NCBI GenBank assembly: GCA_001695595.3
Contig: MBPM02000119.1
Span: 1 to 64,000, forward strand
From: Plasmopara viticola
Lineage: Eukaryota > Oomycota > Peronosporomycetes > Peronosporales > Peronosporaceae
DNA: 64,000 nt
Direction of reading: 5' to 3'
Below the pieces are notes generated by a model. The model saw only the letters and a program-made list of their open reading frames with translations, did not search any database and had not been told where the DNA came from. Positions 49,373 through 58,904 of the stretch are shown piece after piece. The position numbers and the translations under genes were made by a program. Within the stretch, counting starts at the first letter, position 1, and every line of letters begins with the position of its first letter.

Positions 49373-52300
49373 ACGACCATGTCTTCTGCGCACAACGTCT
49401 CGGCCAAGATCGCCATCGAGAAATTCAACGGCGACAACTTTGCCACGTGGAACCGCTACACGCGTGGCGTGTTCCTGACCAAGTCGGTATGGCACGTAGT
49501 CAACCGGGAGGTGACTCCGACCTTCGCCGACGCACGTGCTGCGGACGAGTGTGTCAAGACCAGCAATGTTGCTTTTGGTCTGATGCTCTTGCATATGAAG
49601 GCCGACTACCATCACGTGGTTGATGACTGCGAGGAAGCGTGGGTCGCGTGGCAGCGTATCAAGACACTTTACGGTGGATCACAGAAGGCTGGGCGCATCT
49701 ACTTGAAGCGTCAACTCTTCAGTATGGAGATGGCGGAAGGCGACAACGTCATGCACCACTGCAACGAAGTTCTCAACATCAGCGCCAAGCTCAGCAGTAT
49801 TGGTGCCAAGATGGAGGATGAAGATGTTGCGATCTGCTTGCTGCGGAGCCTCCCTAAAAGTTTTGAGAACGTTGTTCCTAAACTTGGTGATTAGCAACGC
49901 GGAACTGCGGACGCAAGACGTTGTGAAAGTGCTCACGAATGAGCATATCAAGCGTCAAAGTGCAAAGACTCCGGTGGTTAAGACTGAAGATGCGTTGAAG
50001 GCATTTAGTGCTGAGCGTGAGTCTCGCCAATGCACATACTGTGGAAAATTGGGGCACTCCGTGGAGAGGTGCTGGACCAAGCAAAAAGACGACAATCGAG
50101 GTGCTCGACGCGGCGGCCAAGCTCGTGGACGCGGAGCCAACAATATCTACTATCGACCCAATGATGATTACGAGTACGACCGTGTTGCGTTTGCTGTATC
50201 GCTGGAATGTGGACTTTCAAGTGGCAAGAATATGCCAGGGATGTGGGCGATTGACAGTGGTGCTACTCATCACATCTGCAACAACAAGGCGAAGTTCGTC
50301 ATGCTGAATGAGCAAGATAAAGGCGAGCTATCGGTAGCTGACGGCAACAAGGCCGAGATCAAGGGCGTTGGCACCATCATTGAACGAGTGGTTCTGTCCG
50401 ATGGTGAAGAACGCGACATCGAAATCAAGGATGCATTATACGTGCCGATGATGAACAAGAACCTGCTATCAGTACCTCAGATCAACAAAAGTGGCAAGTT
50501 TAAAGTGGTGTTTGATGGCGCACACATGCACATTGCACGGAAATCTTCGCATCAAGTGGTGGCCACAGCAGATCTTGTGGATGGACTATATTGGCTTCGT
50601 ACGGCTCAGCGCTCGGCAAATGCGACTACACGTGGAAACAGTGGTGTCGACTTACACGCGCATATGGGTCATGCTCCAGTCGACGTGCTTCGCAAAATGG
50701 TGACTACCAACATGATCAAGGATGCATGCGTGCCTATTAAGTCAAGTGGATCAAGTGCATGCCGAGGGTATCAGCAAGGAAAGATGGTCCAAAAACCATT
50801 CCCAAGCAACCAGGACAAGCGCAGCTACGACACATTTGAGCTGCTCCACTTTGACATCTGTGGGCCCATGGAGACAAACTCTCTCGGCGGGAGCAAGTAT
50901 CTCTTGCTAATCGTGGATGAAGCTAGCGGGTGTATGAAGGGTTTCTGCCTGCGCGCCAAGTCCGAAAGCGAGGAATGCGTCAAGAAGTACATCTTGATGG
51001 TGCAGACACAGTTCAGCAAGAAGGTCAAGTTTGTACGACACGACGGAGCCCGCGAATTTGCAACAAGCTCGCTTCAAGCTTTCTACGAAGATGAAGGTAT
51101 CAAGCAGCAAACTACGGTGCCATACGCACACCAGACTAACGGCACAGCGGAGCGCGCCATCAGAACCATCGTCACAATCGGCCGCAGCATACTGCACCAT
51201 GCCAAGTTGGACAAGTGTTTTTGGGGTGAAGCTGCTATGGTGGCTATCTACATCAAGAATCGCCTTCCGTCGCCCAAGGTTAGCAACAAGACTCCTTTTG
51301 AGATCGTGCACAAGTTCAAGCCAAGCGTCAAACATATGCGTGTTTTCGGGTGCCAGACTTACGTTCTCACTCCGAAAGAAAAGCGGCTCAAGTGGGACCC
51401 CAAGGCTCGTATAGGGATTTTCGTGGGTTACGAAGAGGTGTCCAAGGCCTATAGGGTTTTTGATATTGAGGCTGGACAAGTGGTGATTACTCGCGATGTC
51501 ACCTTCGACGAATCAAGTTTCGGCATCTTGGATGTGAGTAGTGGTGATCATGAAGATGACGACGATAATTTCGACCTCGACTCGCTAAGCATCAATGATC
51601 TGGATGCAGCTCATCCGATGATCTTCAAGCAGGCGGGAAAGCGCAAGGAGCGTACAAGTGTGACGAATACTGATCGCAACTCGACAAGCACCAACCATGA
51701 GCATCACGGAGCTGGACTTGAAGAGGGAAGCGCTCCTGAAGGGTCAAACGAACGTCGAGCCAAGCGCAGATCAGTCGAGCGGACATCACGTTTTCCCGTG
51801 GATGAAGAAGAGAAAGCCACACCGGATGATGACGCTACCCCTCCTGTCTTTTGGCGAGCAAGTGCAAACGCGGTCGAAGCCGGCGATCTGTCAGAGCCAA
51901 CGACATTTCAAGATGCTGTTAGCGGGCCTGACCAAGTTCACTGGCGCAAAGCTATCCATGCAGAACTGGACTCGTTGCACCTTCGTGGCGTATTTCGAGC
52001 CGCTAAACTGCCCACCGGACAGCAAGCCATTGGAACCAAGTGGGTGTTCAAGATTAAGCGCAAGGCCGACGGATCCATTGAAAAGTACAAGGCGCGTCTC
52101 GTGGCTAAAGGATTCAAGCAAAAATTTGGCATCGATTATACGAAAACGTTCTCGCCCGTTGTCAAGTATGTGACATTGCGAATGGTGATCAGTTTGACCA
52201 AGTACTTTGGGTGGCCTCTGGATCAACTGGATGTGGTGACGGCGTTCCTTTACGGCGTTATGAAAGAAGTCGTGTATTGTATGGTACCCGAAGGTATGGA

Positions 52301-53447
52301 GCTTGAAGGTGATCACAACTGTTTGGAATTGGTCAAGGCGATTTACGGCCTGAAGCAAGCTTCGCGCGTATGGAACGAGACGTTTGACGAGTTTGTATGC
52401 TCGATCGGATTTCAAGTGTCCCATTTCGACCCCTGTCTGTACATCAAGGTAACGGACGGCAAGTGTGTACTTTTGCTGGTGTACGTCGATGATGTGCTCG
52501 TTACCGGCAGCTCGAATGAGCTGATCGCGCGAACCAAGAGTGACTTGAAGATGCGCTTCGAGATGACGGACAGCGGCAAGTGTGCGTTTGTTTTGGGCAT
52601 CGAGCTAGTGGACAACGCTGATGGCAGCGTGACAATGTGCCAGCGACGTTACGTGGAGGACATTCTCAAGCGTTTTGGAATGGACGACTGCAAGGCTGTG
52701 ATTGGTCCGACGGACATAAGTTTACGACTTGTTTCGAGCAATGTAACATCCAAGGTCAACGCTCCATTTCGTGAAGCAGTGGGTGCTCTCATGCACTTGG
52801 CAACAGCGACACGTCCAGACATCGCTTTTGCTGTTGGCTACGTTTCGCGCTTCATGGAGAACCCACAAGCCGAGCACTGGATTGCAGTTAAGCGTATTCT
52901 ACGCTATCTGCAAGGAACCAAGTCACACGGTCTTTGCTTCAAGTCTGGCAACAAGGTGGACTTTCTTGGATATTCCGACGCGGACTGGGCTGGAGATCAT
53001 GCTGACCGCAAGTCGACTTCGGGCTATGTGTATTTGCTGATGGGTGCTCCTGTAAGCTGGGGAAGCAAGAAGCAGTCAAGTGTGTCGCTGTCTACAAGCG
53101 AAGCCGAGTACATCGCGCTAAGTCTTGCGATTCAGGAAGGCAAGTGGGTACATCGTCTACTCTGCGAGATTCTAGCTGCAGCGATGGATAAGTCGGACCC
53201 CGAGCTAAAGATCATGGAGGACAACCAGTCGTGTATCAAGATGACGAAGAATCCGGTAAATCATGGTCGGGCCAAGCACATCGACATCAAGTATCACCAC
53301 ATTCGTGATGAAGTCAAGCGCGGTGAAGTAAAGTTGGAGTACTGCGAGACTGCGATCATGCTGGCGGACATCATGACGAAAGGGCTGCCAGGATCACGTC
53401 ATGCCGACCTAATGAAGGCTCTCGGGATTCACGCGTGCTCGTATTAA
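49364..53447 (+). pseudogene. gag-pol: C7 gag-pol, one frameshift in gag
   Basis: The gag opens at 49364 ([12 protein letters not shown]) and a +1 insertion near 49880 (VVPKLGD, TAG at 49892-49894) interrupts it. From there the second frame is open to 53447 and contains the gag end, zinc knuckle [14 protein letters not shown], protease AIDSGATHH, integrase ([28 protein letters not shown]), RT (YVDDVLV) and RNase H (DADWAGD, STSEAEY, DNQSC). One zinc-binding cysteine before the integrase is also lost: CRGYQQGKM at 50760-50780 where C5 has CRGC. It therefore could not produce full Gag-Pol, although it can be a template for C5-type proteins. Confidence 0.92.
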
Positions 53448-53454
53448 GGGGGAG

Positions 53455-53805
53455 TATTGAAGGAAACCGGTTTCCCTCCTTTTTATTCCGGTTTCCAAGG
53501 CTGTCCAATACGAGCGGCTGTCCAACGGTTCAAACATACAAAGATGACGCCATGGACACACACACGGACAGGCGCACTCAGGATGATTGCGCCCGGATGG
53601 GAAGATGATTGCGCCCAGATGGTAAGCTCTTTTGATTGGCTTAGATAATTGAATGGCTTAGATGTAGCAAGGAGTTGTGAACTAAGGACCAAATTAATAA
53701 ACTCACTTCCAAATATTCCTTCTTCTACTCAAGTGTCTTCGCTCCGGTTTTCCTCCGCGCAGACTCTTCGGTTTTTCTCCTTCGTCCTCTTCAGCTCATT
53801 CAACA
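53455..53805 (+). repeat. 3' LTR of C7 (type C)
   Basis: 351 bp, the same ends as the 5' LTR, preceded by the polypurine tract AAGGGGGAG (53446-53454) that overlaps the stop codon. Confidence 0.93.
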
Positions 53806-53810
53806 CGAAG

Positions 53811-53947
53811 GTAATTTCGATTGCTTGGAACTGTTGAAAGCAATTTCCGGCCTAAAACAAGCACCATGAGTTTGGAACGAGACCTTTGATGAGTTTGTAT
53901 GCTCCATTGGTTTCTGTGTTTCTGTAATCGACCCGTGCCTCTATATC
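53811..53947 (+). pseudogene. C6 RT continuation (3' piece)
   Basis: GNFDCLELLKAISGLKQAP, a TGA, then [15 protein letters not shown] and DPCLYI continue the C6 RT exactly at the C7 target site. It ends where minus-strand group II sequence starts. Confidence 0.88.
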
Positions 53948-54391
53948 ATGTCTTTTGTCGAACAGTATTGCAGGACCACTTGACCATCTTCAACCTTCTC
54001 CCGAACAAAGTGATAGCGAATGTCGATGTGCTTGGTACGCTTGTGGAACTCGGGGTTCTTGGCAAGCGCAATCGAGCCTTGATTGTCTTCATAAATTTTG
54101 ACAGGCTCGTTGCTCTTAATTTCATCAAGCTCGCATAGGATTGCTTTTAGCCAAATCGCCTCTTGAACAGCTTCTGTCAGCGCCATCTACTCTGCCTCCG
54201 TTGACGAGAGCGCAACCGTCCTTTGTTTCTTGCTTCTCCAGCTGATGCACCCTGAATTCATTGTAAACGCGTAACCACTTGTACTTCGTCGAGTATCAGC
54301 ATCGCCAGCCCAGTCCGCGTCAGAAAAACCTTGCAGCTTGTCCTTGCTTGATTTGTCGAACTTGATTCCATGTGTAGTCGTGCCTTGAATG
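53948..54391 (-). pseudogene. C8: group II RNase H fragment, minus strand
   Basis: On the minus strand it reads [20 protein letters not shown], then RRSTSGYAFTMN, KKQRTVALSSTEAE with a substitution (W for Y), MALTEAVQEAIWLKAILCEL, YEDNQGSIALAKNPEFHKRT and KHIDIRYHFVREKVEDG. No LTR is attached. The 5' LTR of C9 cuts it at 54392. Confidence 0.9.
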
Positions 54392-54671
54392 TGTTGTCGA
54401 AGATGCTGGCGCAGAAACGCCTCGACCAGCGGCTATATATCGGTAAGTACGGGTATCTGCAATCAATTGATGACTGACTGAATGAGCGGGTTCAAGATGG
54501 GCAAAAGATCGGTTTCAGGATGGGAAGATGATTGCGTCAGGATTGTAAGTCTCTCTGATTGGCTTAGATAAATCATTGGCTTAGAGGTAGCATGTAGTTG
54601 CGAACTAAGGACCTTTTAAATATATTCACTTTGCATTTTGCCATCTTCCGCTCAAGTGACCTTTTTCAACA
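54392..54671 (+). repeat. 5' LTR of C9 (type D)
   Basis: 280 bp from TGTTGTCGAAG to TTTTCAACA. The length equals the C10 5' LTR, with scattered substitutions. Confidence 0.92.
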
Positions 54672-54684
54672 GGTTATGAGCCCA
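54672..54684 (+). promoter_or_regulatory. C9 primer-binding site
   Basis: GGTTATGAGCCCA as in group I; the gag ATG is at 54676. Two distinct pol lineages thus share the same tRNA site. Confidence 0.85.
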
Positions 54685-57600
54685 AGCCACGCAGACTCTG
54701 CCTTCTTCGCCCCCACCCCTGACACCGCCTTCGCTGCCACTATGGACGCCGCGCCGAGCCGCATCAACAAGTTCGACGGAACGAACTTCCATACGTGGAA
54801 GTTCAAAATGCGAATGGTGTTGGAGGAGCGCGACCTCTGGGAAGTTGCGAGCGGGGAAATAAAGCTTGAGCAGCTGAGTAACCCGATGGACCAGTCGACC
54901 TTTAAGCGTAAGGCTCGAAAGGCGCTGGCGATGATCTGTCTTGCGATGGAGGACTCGCAGCTGCCGCTGGTTCGCTCGGCCAAGGATGCGTACGATGCGT
55001 GGTCAAGGTTGGAGGGACACTTCGAGAAGAGGAGCTTGGCGAATAAGCTCTTTCTTCGTCGCAGGTTCTTCACAACGATGATGGAGGATGGCGACGGTGT
55101 GCTCGAGCACATCAACAAGCTCAAGACACCAGCTGAGCAGCTAGACGCGGTGGGCGCTCCGGTGAGCGAGGACGACCTGGTAATCACGCTTCTTGGAAGT
55201 CTGAGTGATTCGTACCAGTTCCTCATCACGGCGCTGGAGTCGCGTTCCGACACGCTGACGTGGGAGCTTGTGACGTCGCGCCTGTTGCATGAAGAGATGA
55301 AACGTAAGGAGCAGAGCGGCGACGGAGCTGTGTCTGGTCAAGCGTTTATGTTACGAGACAACAAGCGCAAAGGACGACCGGTGAAGAAGACCGGGGCGTG
55401 CCACAATTGCGGCAAACAAGGGCATTGGATGGCAGAGTGCCCACTGCGAGCGAGCAACGACTTTGATAGACATCGTTCACAGCGTGCAAACTTTGCTAAC
55501 GGGGACGACAGTGATGACTACTTGTTTTCGGTTGGCGATTGCGATAGCTCTGTCAAGTCGAGTGACATTTGGCTGGTCGACTCAGGAGCGACGCAGCATA
55601 TGTCAAACTCAAAAAGGTTCATGAGGAACTACAAGGTCTTCACTCCAGTGGACGTGCATCTAGCAGACAACGGTGTCGTGCAAGCAATCGGCAGTGGAGA
55701 TGTCGTTATGTCCATGAAGACATCGAATGGACTGAAAAAGGGAGTGCTCACTAATGTGTGGCATATTCCGAAGTTGTCTCGCAGTTTGTTTTCGGTTGGT
55801 CGGTTTACCAAAGACGTTGGTCCGGTAATGTTCGACAATGATGGATGCTTCGCGGAGACAAAAGGGGTGAAATGGAAAATTGGTGCTCGTGAAGGAAAAG
55901 GATTGTTCAAGCTTCATATGATTCCTGTCGCTCCTGAGAAAGTGTGTGTGGCCGAGCTGTCTGGCTGCGTGGGGGACACCAATTCGTACCTCTGGCACCT
56001 ACGGCTTGGTCATATCGGGTTCGAAGGGCTTGATGCAATTGTCAAAAAGAAACTTGCCACAGGTATTGCATTGACATCGGTGAGCAAATGGGAGCTTTGT
56101 GACGGGTGTGCGCTGGGAAAACAAACTCGTGTGCGCTTTCAAACATCTTCGCTTGATCGAGCTAAAGACATTCTTGAAGTTGTACATAGTGACGTGTGCG
56201 GTCCAATGCAAACGTCAACGTTCAGTGGAAAGCGCTATTTCGTTACGTTCATCGATGACAAGTCACGTTACTGCGTTGTCTACTTAATCAAGTCCAAGTC
56301 CGAAGTTGTAGACAAGTTTGCCGAGTTTGTTGCCTTTGCTGAAAAGCAGACTGGCAAGCGAGTCAAGACTCTTCGAAGTGACAATGGAGGCGAGTACACG
56401 TCGGGTAAGATGACCAAATTTTGCACGGATCGAGGAATCGTGCTCAAGTTTTCGCCACCGTATACTCCTCAGTTAAACGGAGTAGCTGAACGCATGAATC
56501 GAACATTGGTTGAGTGTGCAAGATGCATGTTAGAGCATGCTGGAATGTCCAAAGGCTATTGGGGTGAAGCAATTATGACCGCAACGTTTCTCCGTAATCG
56601 GTGTCCTACTCGTGCAGCTGGATTGAAGAAGTCACCACACGAGCTTTGGACAACGAAGAAACCGCTCTTGGCCAATCTCAAAGTGTTTGGATGTCATGCG
56701 TATGTCCACGTTCCGAAAGAGAAGCGTTTCAAACTTGACGCAAAAGCCATCTTATGTCGTTTTTTGGGCTATTCGGAGCATACAAAGACATACCGGTTCG
56801 AAGAAATTTCGACCGGGCGCATTCTAATGAGTCGCGATGCACAGTTCAAAGAGGACGTTTTCGACAAAGGAAGGCAAGACTATAACAAGATTGTTGAGCT
56901 GGTGGATGAAGAAAACGACAGTATTACTGATGCCGACACAGAATCAAGCACCGAAAATGGCCGTGAAGAGTCAAAGATGGATGATGATCAGGTGCTAGAA
57001 CGCGACGTTGACTTTGAGTCCGGGGCTAAACGGCACACAAGGAATCAGTCGCTCGAAAAGGTAACAGAAACTCCAAGATCCAAGCGACACGCGCCATGTT
57101 ACCAGCGGTCGACTCTTGAAGAAATGTCAGCTTCCGCAATAAGGGAAGAAAAAGGAGGGTTTGAAGCAGCACACGTCATGTATTCAGTGGGGGAAATGCC
57201 GACGACGTACAAGTCGGCAATGGAATCCGATGACGCGTGCAAGTGGAAGGAAGCTTGCGATTCCGAAATTGACTTCTTGATAAGGAATAAAACATGGGAT
57301 ACAGTTCTACTGCCGAAGGGACGAAAAGCGATCGGTTGTCGCTGGGTTTTTCGCGTTAAAGAGAACCAAGATGGGGACATTGAGCGGTTTAAGGCACGGC
57401 TGGTTGCGAAAGGTTACTCGCAGAAGTATGGTGTGGATTACGAGGAGACGTTTGCTCCTGTAGCCAAGTTTACGTCAATCCGCATTGTGCTAAGCCTGGC
57501 TGCCAAGTATAATCTCAAGCTTCACCAAATGGACGTCAAAACTGCGTTTCTAAATGGTGTTCTGGATGAAGACATTTATATGCAGCAACCGGATGGATAT

Positions 57601-58791
57601 GCTGACCCAAGTCGACCGGAGCATGTATGCAATACAGCGAGTTCGCTCTACGGTTTAAAGCAGTCACCACGGATGTGGAACCGAACGATTGACGATTTCA
57701 TGGTTAAGATGGGTTTTACCAAGAGCAAGTCAGATCACTGCATATACAGCAAACGCAGTGACGAGTCAATGATCTTTGTGGTACTCTATGTCGACGACTT
57801 GATTATTGCGAGCAGTGACGGCATCTTGCTCTCAACGACAAAGCAAGCGCTAAGCGAACGATTCGAGATGACGGACCTCGGCGAACTAAAGTTTTTTCTC
57901 GGAATGGAGATCAATCAGGATAGCACTAAAGGTCAAATTTCGATGCGGCAAACCAAGTTCCTCAAGTCAATTTTGCTAAAGTTTGGGATGCAGGATTGCA
58001 AGCCAGTAAAGACTCCTCAAGATCCAGGATTGAAGCTGACAAAGAACACGTGCAATGGTGGATGCAAGCACGGGGACACAATGAAAAACGTGCCATATCG
58101 AAATGCTGTCGGTGGCATCATGTACTTGATGGTTGCTACTCGTCCAGATCTTGCAGCAGCAGTGGGAGTGCTGAGCCAATTCGCAGCCGATCCGTGTCCG
58201 ACACACTGGCAGGCATTGAAGCGCGTACTGCGATATTTAAATGCCACCCAGACGCATGGGCTAGTGTTTTCTCGGAATGGTGCCTCAACAATTCAAGGAT
58301 TTTCAGACGCTGACTGGGCAGGAGACATTGAGTCGCGTCGCAGCACAAGTGGCTATGTCTTCGTCATGAACAACGGATGTATCAGCTGGAGAAGCAAAAA
58401 GCAGCGCACGGTAGCACTCTCGTCAACTGAGGCAGAGTATATGGCCCTATCAGAAGCAGCCCAAGAAGCCGTATGGTTAAAAGTCTTTTTGTGCGAGCTT
58501 AAAGAAATGGATGACGATGAACCTATCCAGATACTTGAAGATAATCAAGGCTCAATCGCGCTGGCCAAGAATCCGGAGTTTCATAAGCGCACCAAGCATA
58601 TCGACATTCGGTGTTGTCGAAGATGCTGTAAAAGTAACGCCTCGACCAGCGACTTCATACCGGTAAGTACCGGTATCTGCAATCAGTTGATGACTGACTT
58701 AAAGAGCGGGTTCAAGATGGGCAAAAGATCGGTTTCGGGATCGGAAGATGATTGCGCCCGGATGGTGAGTCATTCTGATTGGCTTAGATAA
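54676..58791 (+). CDS. gag-pol: C9 Gag-Pol (group II), C-terminus replaced by C10 LTR
   Basis: The frame is open for 1371 residues from the ATG in the primer-binding site (MSPSHADSAFFA). The first 1312 are true gag-pol and the last 59 are read from the C10 5' LTR. Domains: gag (KFDGTNFHTWKFKMRMVLEE), CCHC knuckle CHNCGKQGHWMAEC (242-255), protease LVDSGATQHM (D302), pre-integrase zinc (LWHLRLGH; CDGCALGKQTRVRF), integrase D506, D569, E605 with D-35-E spacing, RT ([13 protein letters not shown] [16 protein letters not shown] from 1038) and RNase H (DADWAGD at 1211, SSTEAEY, DNQGS). The last 50-60 residues of RNase H after HIDIR are missing, so a full enzyme is unlikely. Otherwise no internal stop or lost catalytic residue was found, so C9 was probably intact until C10 landed. 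Confidence 0.9.
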   Translation: MSPSHADSAFFAPTPDTAFAATMDAAPSRINKFDGTNFHTWKFKMRMVLEERDLWEVASGEIKLEQLSNPMDQSTFKRKARKALAMICLAMEDSQLPLVRSAKDAYDAWSRLEGHFEKRSLANKLFLRRRFFTTMMEDGDGVLEHINKLKTPAEQLDAVGAPVSEDDLVITLLGSLSDSYQFLITALESRSDTLTWELVTSRLLHEEMKRKEQSGDGAVSGQAFMLRDNKRKGRPVKKTGACHNCGKQGHWMAECPLRASNDFDRHRSQRANFANGDDSDDYLFSVGDCDSSVKSSDIWLVDSGATQHMSNSKRFMRNYKVFTPVDVHLADNGVVQAIGSGDVVMSMKTSNGLKKGVLTNVWHIPKLSRSLFSVGRFTKDVGPVMFDNDGCFAETKGVKWKIGAREGKGLFKLHMIPVAPEKVCVAELSGCVGDTNSYLWHLRLGHIGFEGLDAIVKKKLATGIALTSVSKWELCDGCALGKQTRVRFQTSSLDRAKDILEVVHSDVCGPMQTSTFSGKRYFVTFIDDKSRYCVVYLIKSKSEVVDKFAEFVAFAEKQTGKRVKTLRSDNGGEYTSGKMTKFCTDRGIVLKFSPPYTPQLNGVAERMNRTLVECARCMLEHAGMSKGYWGEAIMTATFLRNRCPTRAAGLKKSPHELWTTKKPLLANLKVFGCHAYVHVPKEKRFKLDAKAILCRFLGYSEHTKTYRFEEISTGRILMSRDAQFKEDVFDKGRQDYNKIVELVDEENDSITDADTESSTENGREESKMDDDQVLERDVDFESGAKRHTRNQSLEKVTETPRSKRHAPCYQRSTLEEMSASAIREEKGGFEAAHVMYSVGEMPTTYKSAMESDDACKWKEACDSEIDFLIRNKTWDTVLLPKGRKAIGCRWVFRVKENQDGDIERFKARLVAKGYSQKYGVDYEETFAPVAKFTSIRIVLSLAAKYNLKLHQMDVKTAFLNGVLDEDIYMQQPDGYADPSRPEHVCNTASSLYGLKQSPRMWNRTIDDFMVKMGFTKSKSDHCIYSKRSDESMIFVVLYVDDLIIASSDGILLSTTKQALSERFEMTDLGELKFFLGMEINQDSTKGQISMRQTKFLKSILLKFGMQDCKPVKTPQDPGLKLTKNTCNGGCKHGDTMKNVPYRNAVGGIMYLMVATRPDLAAAVGVLSQFAADPCPTHWQALKRVLRYLNATQTHGLVFSRNGASTIQGFSDADWAGDIESRRSTSGYVFVMNNGCISWRSKKQRTVALSSTEAEYMALSEAAQEAVWLKVFLCELKEMDDDEPIQILEDNQGSIALAKNPEFHKRTKHIDIRCCRRCCKSNASTSDFIPVSTGICNQLMTDLKSGFKMGKRSVSGSEDDCARMVSHSDWLR

Positions 58792-58891
58792 ATCATTGGC
58801 TTATAGGTAGCATGTAGTTGTGAACTAAGGACCATTAAATATATTTACTTTGCATTTTGCCATCTTCAGCTCAAGTGACCTTTATTCAATA
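58612..58891 (+). repeat. 5' LTR of C10 (type D)
   Basis: 280 bp from TGTTGTCGAAG to TTATTCAATA. It ends in TA where C9 has CA. It also supplies the last 59 codons and the stop of the C9 open frame. Confidence 0.93.
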
Positions 58892-58904
58892 GGTTATGAG
58901 CCCA
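58892..58904 (+). promoter_or_regulatory. C10 primer-binding site
   Basis: GGTTATGAGCCCA, with the gag ATG at 58896. Confidence 0.85.

Larger units (their letters stand above)
49009..53805 (+). mobile_element. C7: near-complete group I copia element, 4797 bp
   Basis: Two 351-bp LTRs (49009-49359 and 53455-53805) flank the primer-binding site, gag-pol and polypurine tract. The 5-bp direct repeat CGAAG lies at 49004-49008 and 53806-53810; removing C7 restores the C6 RT frame (PEGVEIEGNFDCLELLKAI). By eye the LTRs differ at about nine positions, so C7 is older than C5. Both LTRs begin TATTGAAGG rather than TG. Confidence 0.95.
45889..53947 (+). mobile_element. C6: group I copia element, host of the C7 insertion
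   Basis: It has a truncated 5' LTR, a decayed gag-pol up to mid RT at 49008, then C7 with its CGAAG duplication, then a short RT piece 53811-53947. The sequence beyond was replaced by a minus-strand group II fragment (C8). It is non-functional. Confidence 0.88.
54392..58611 (+). mobile_element. C9: group II copia element, 3' end cut by C10
   Basis: It has a 5' LTR (54392-54671), a primer-binding site and a gag-pol that is open to the C10 insertion at 58611. After C10 only TTCGGTAC (63241-63248) of C9 remains before an inverted LTR, so its 3' LTR is lost. Its left flank is GAATG, but without the right end the target duplication cannot be confirmed. Confidence 0.9.
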
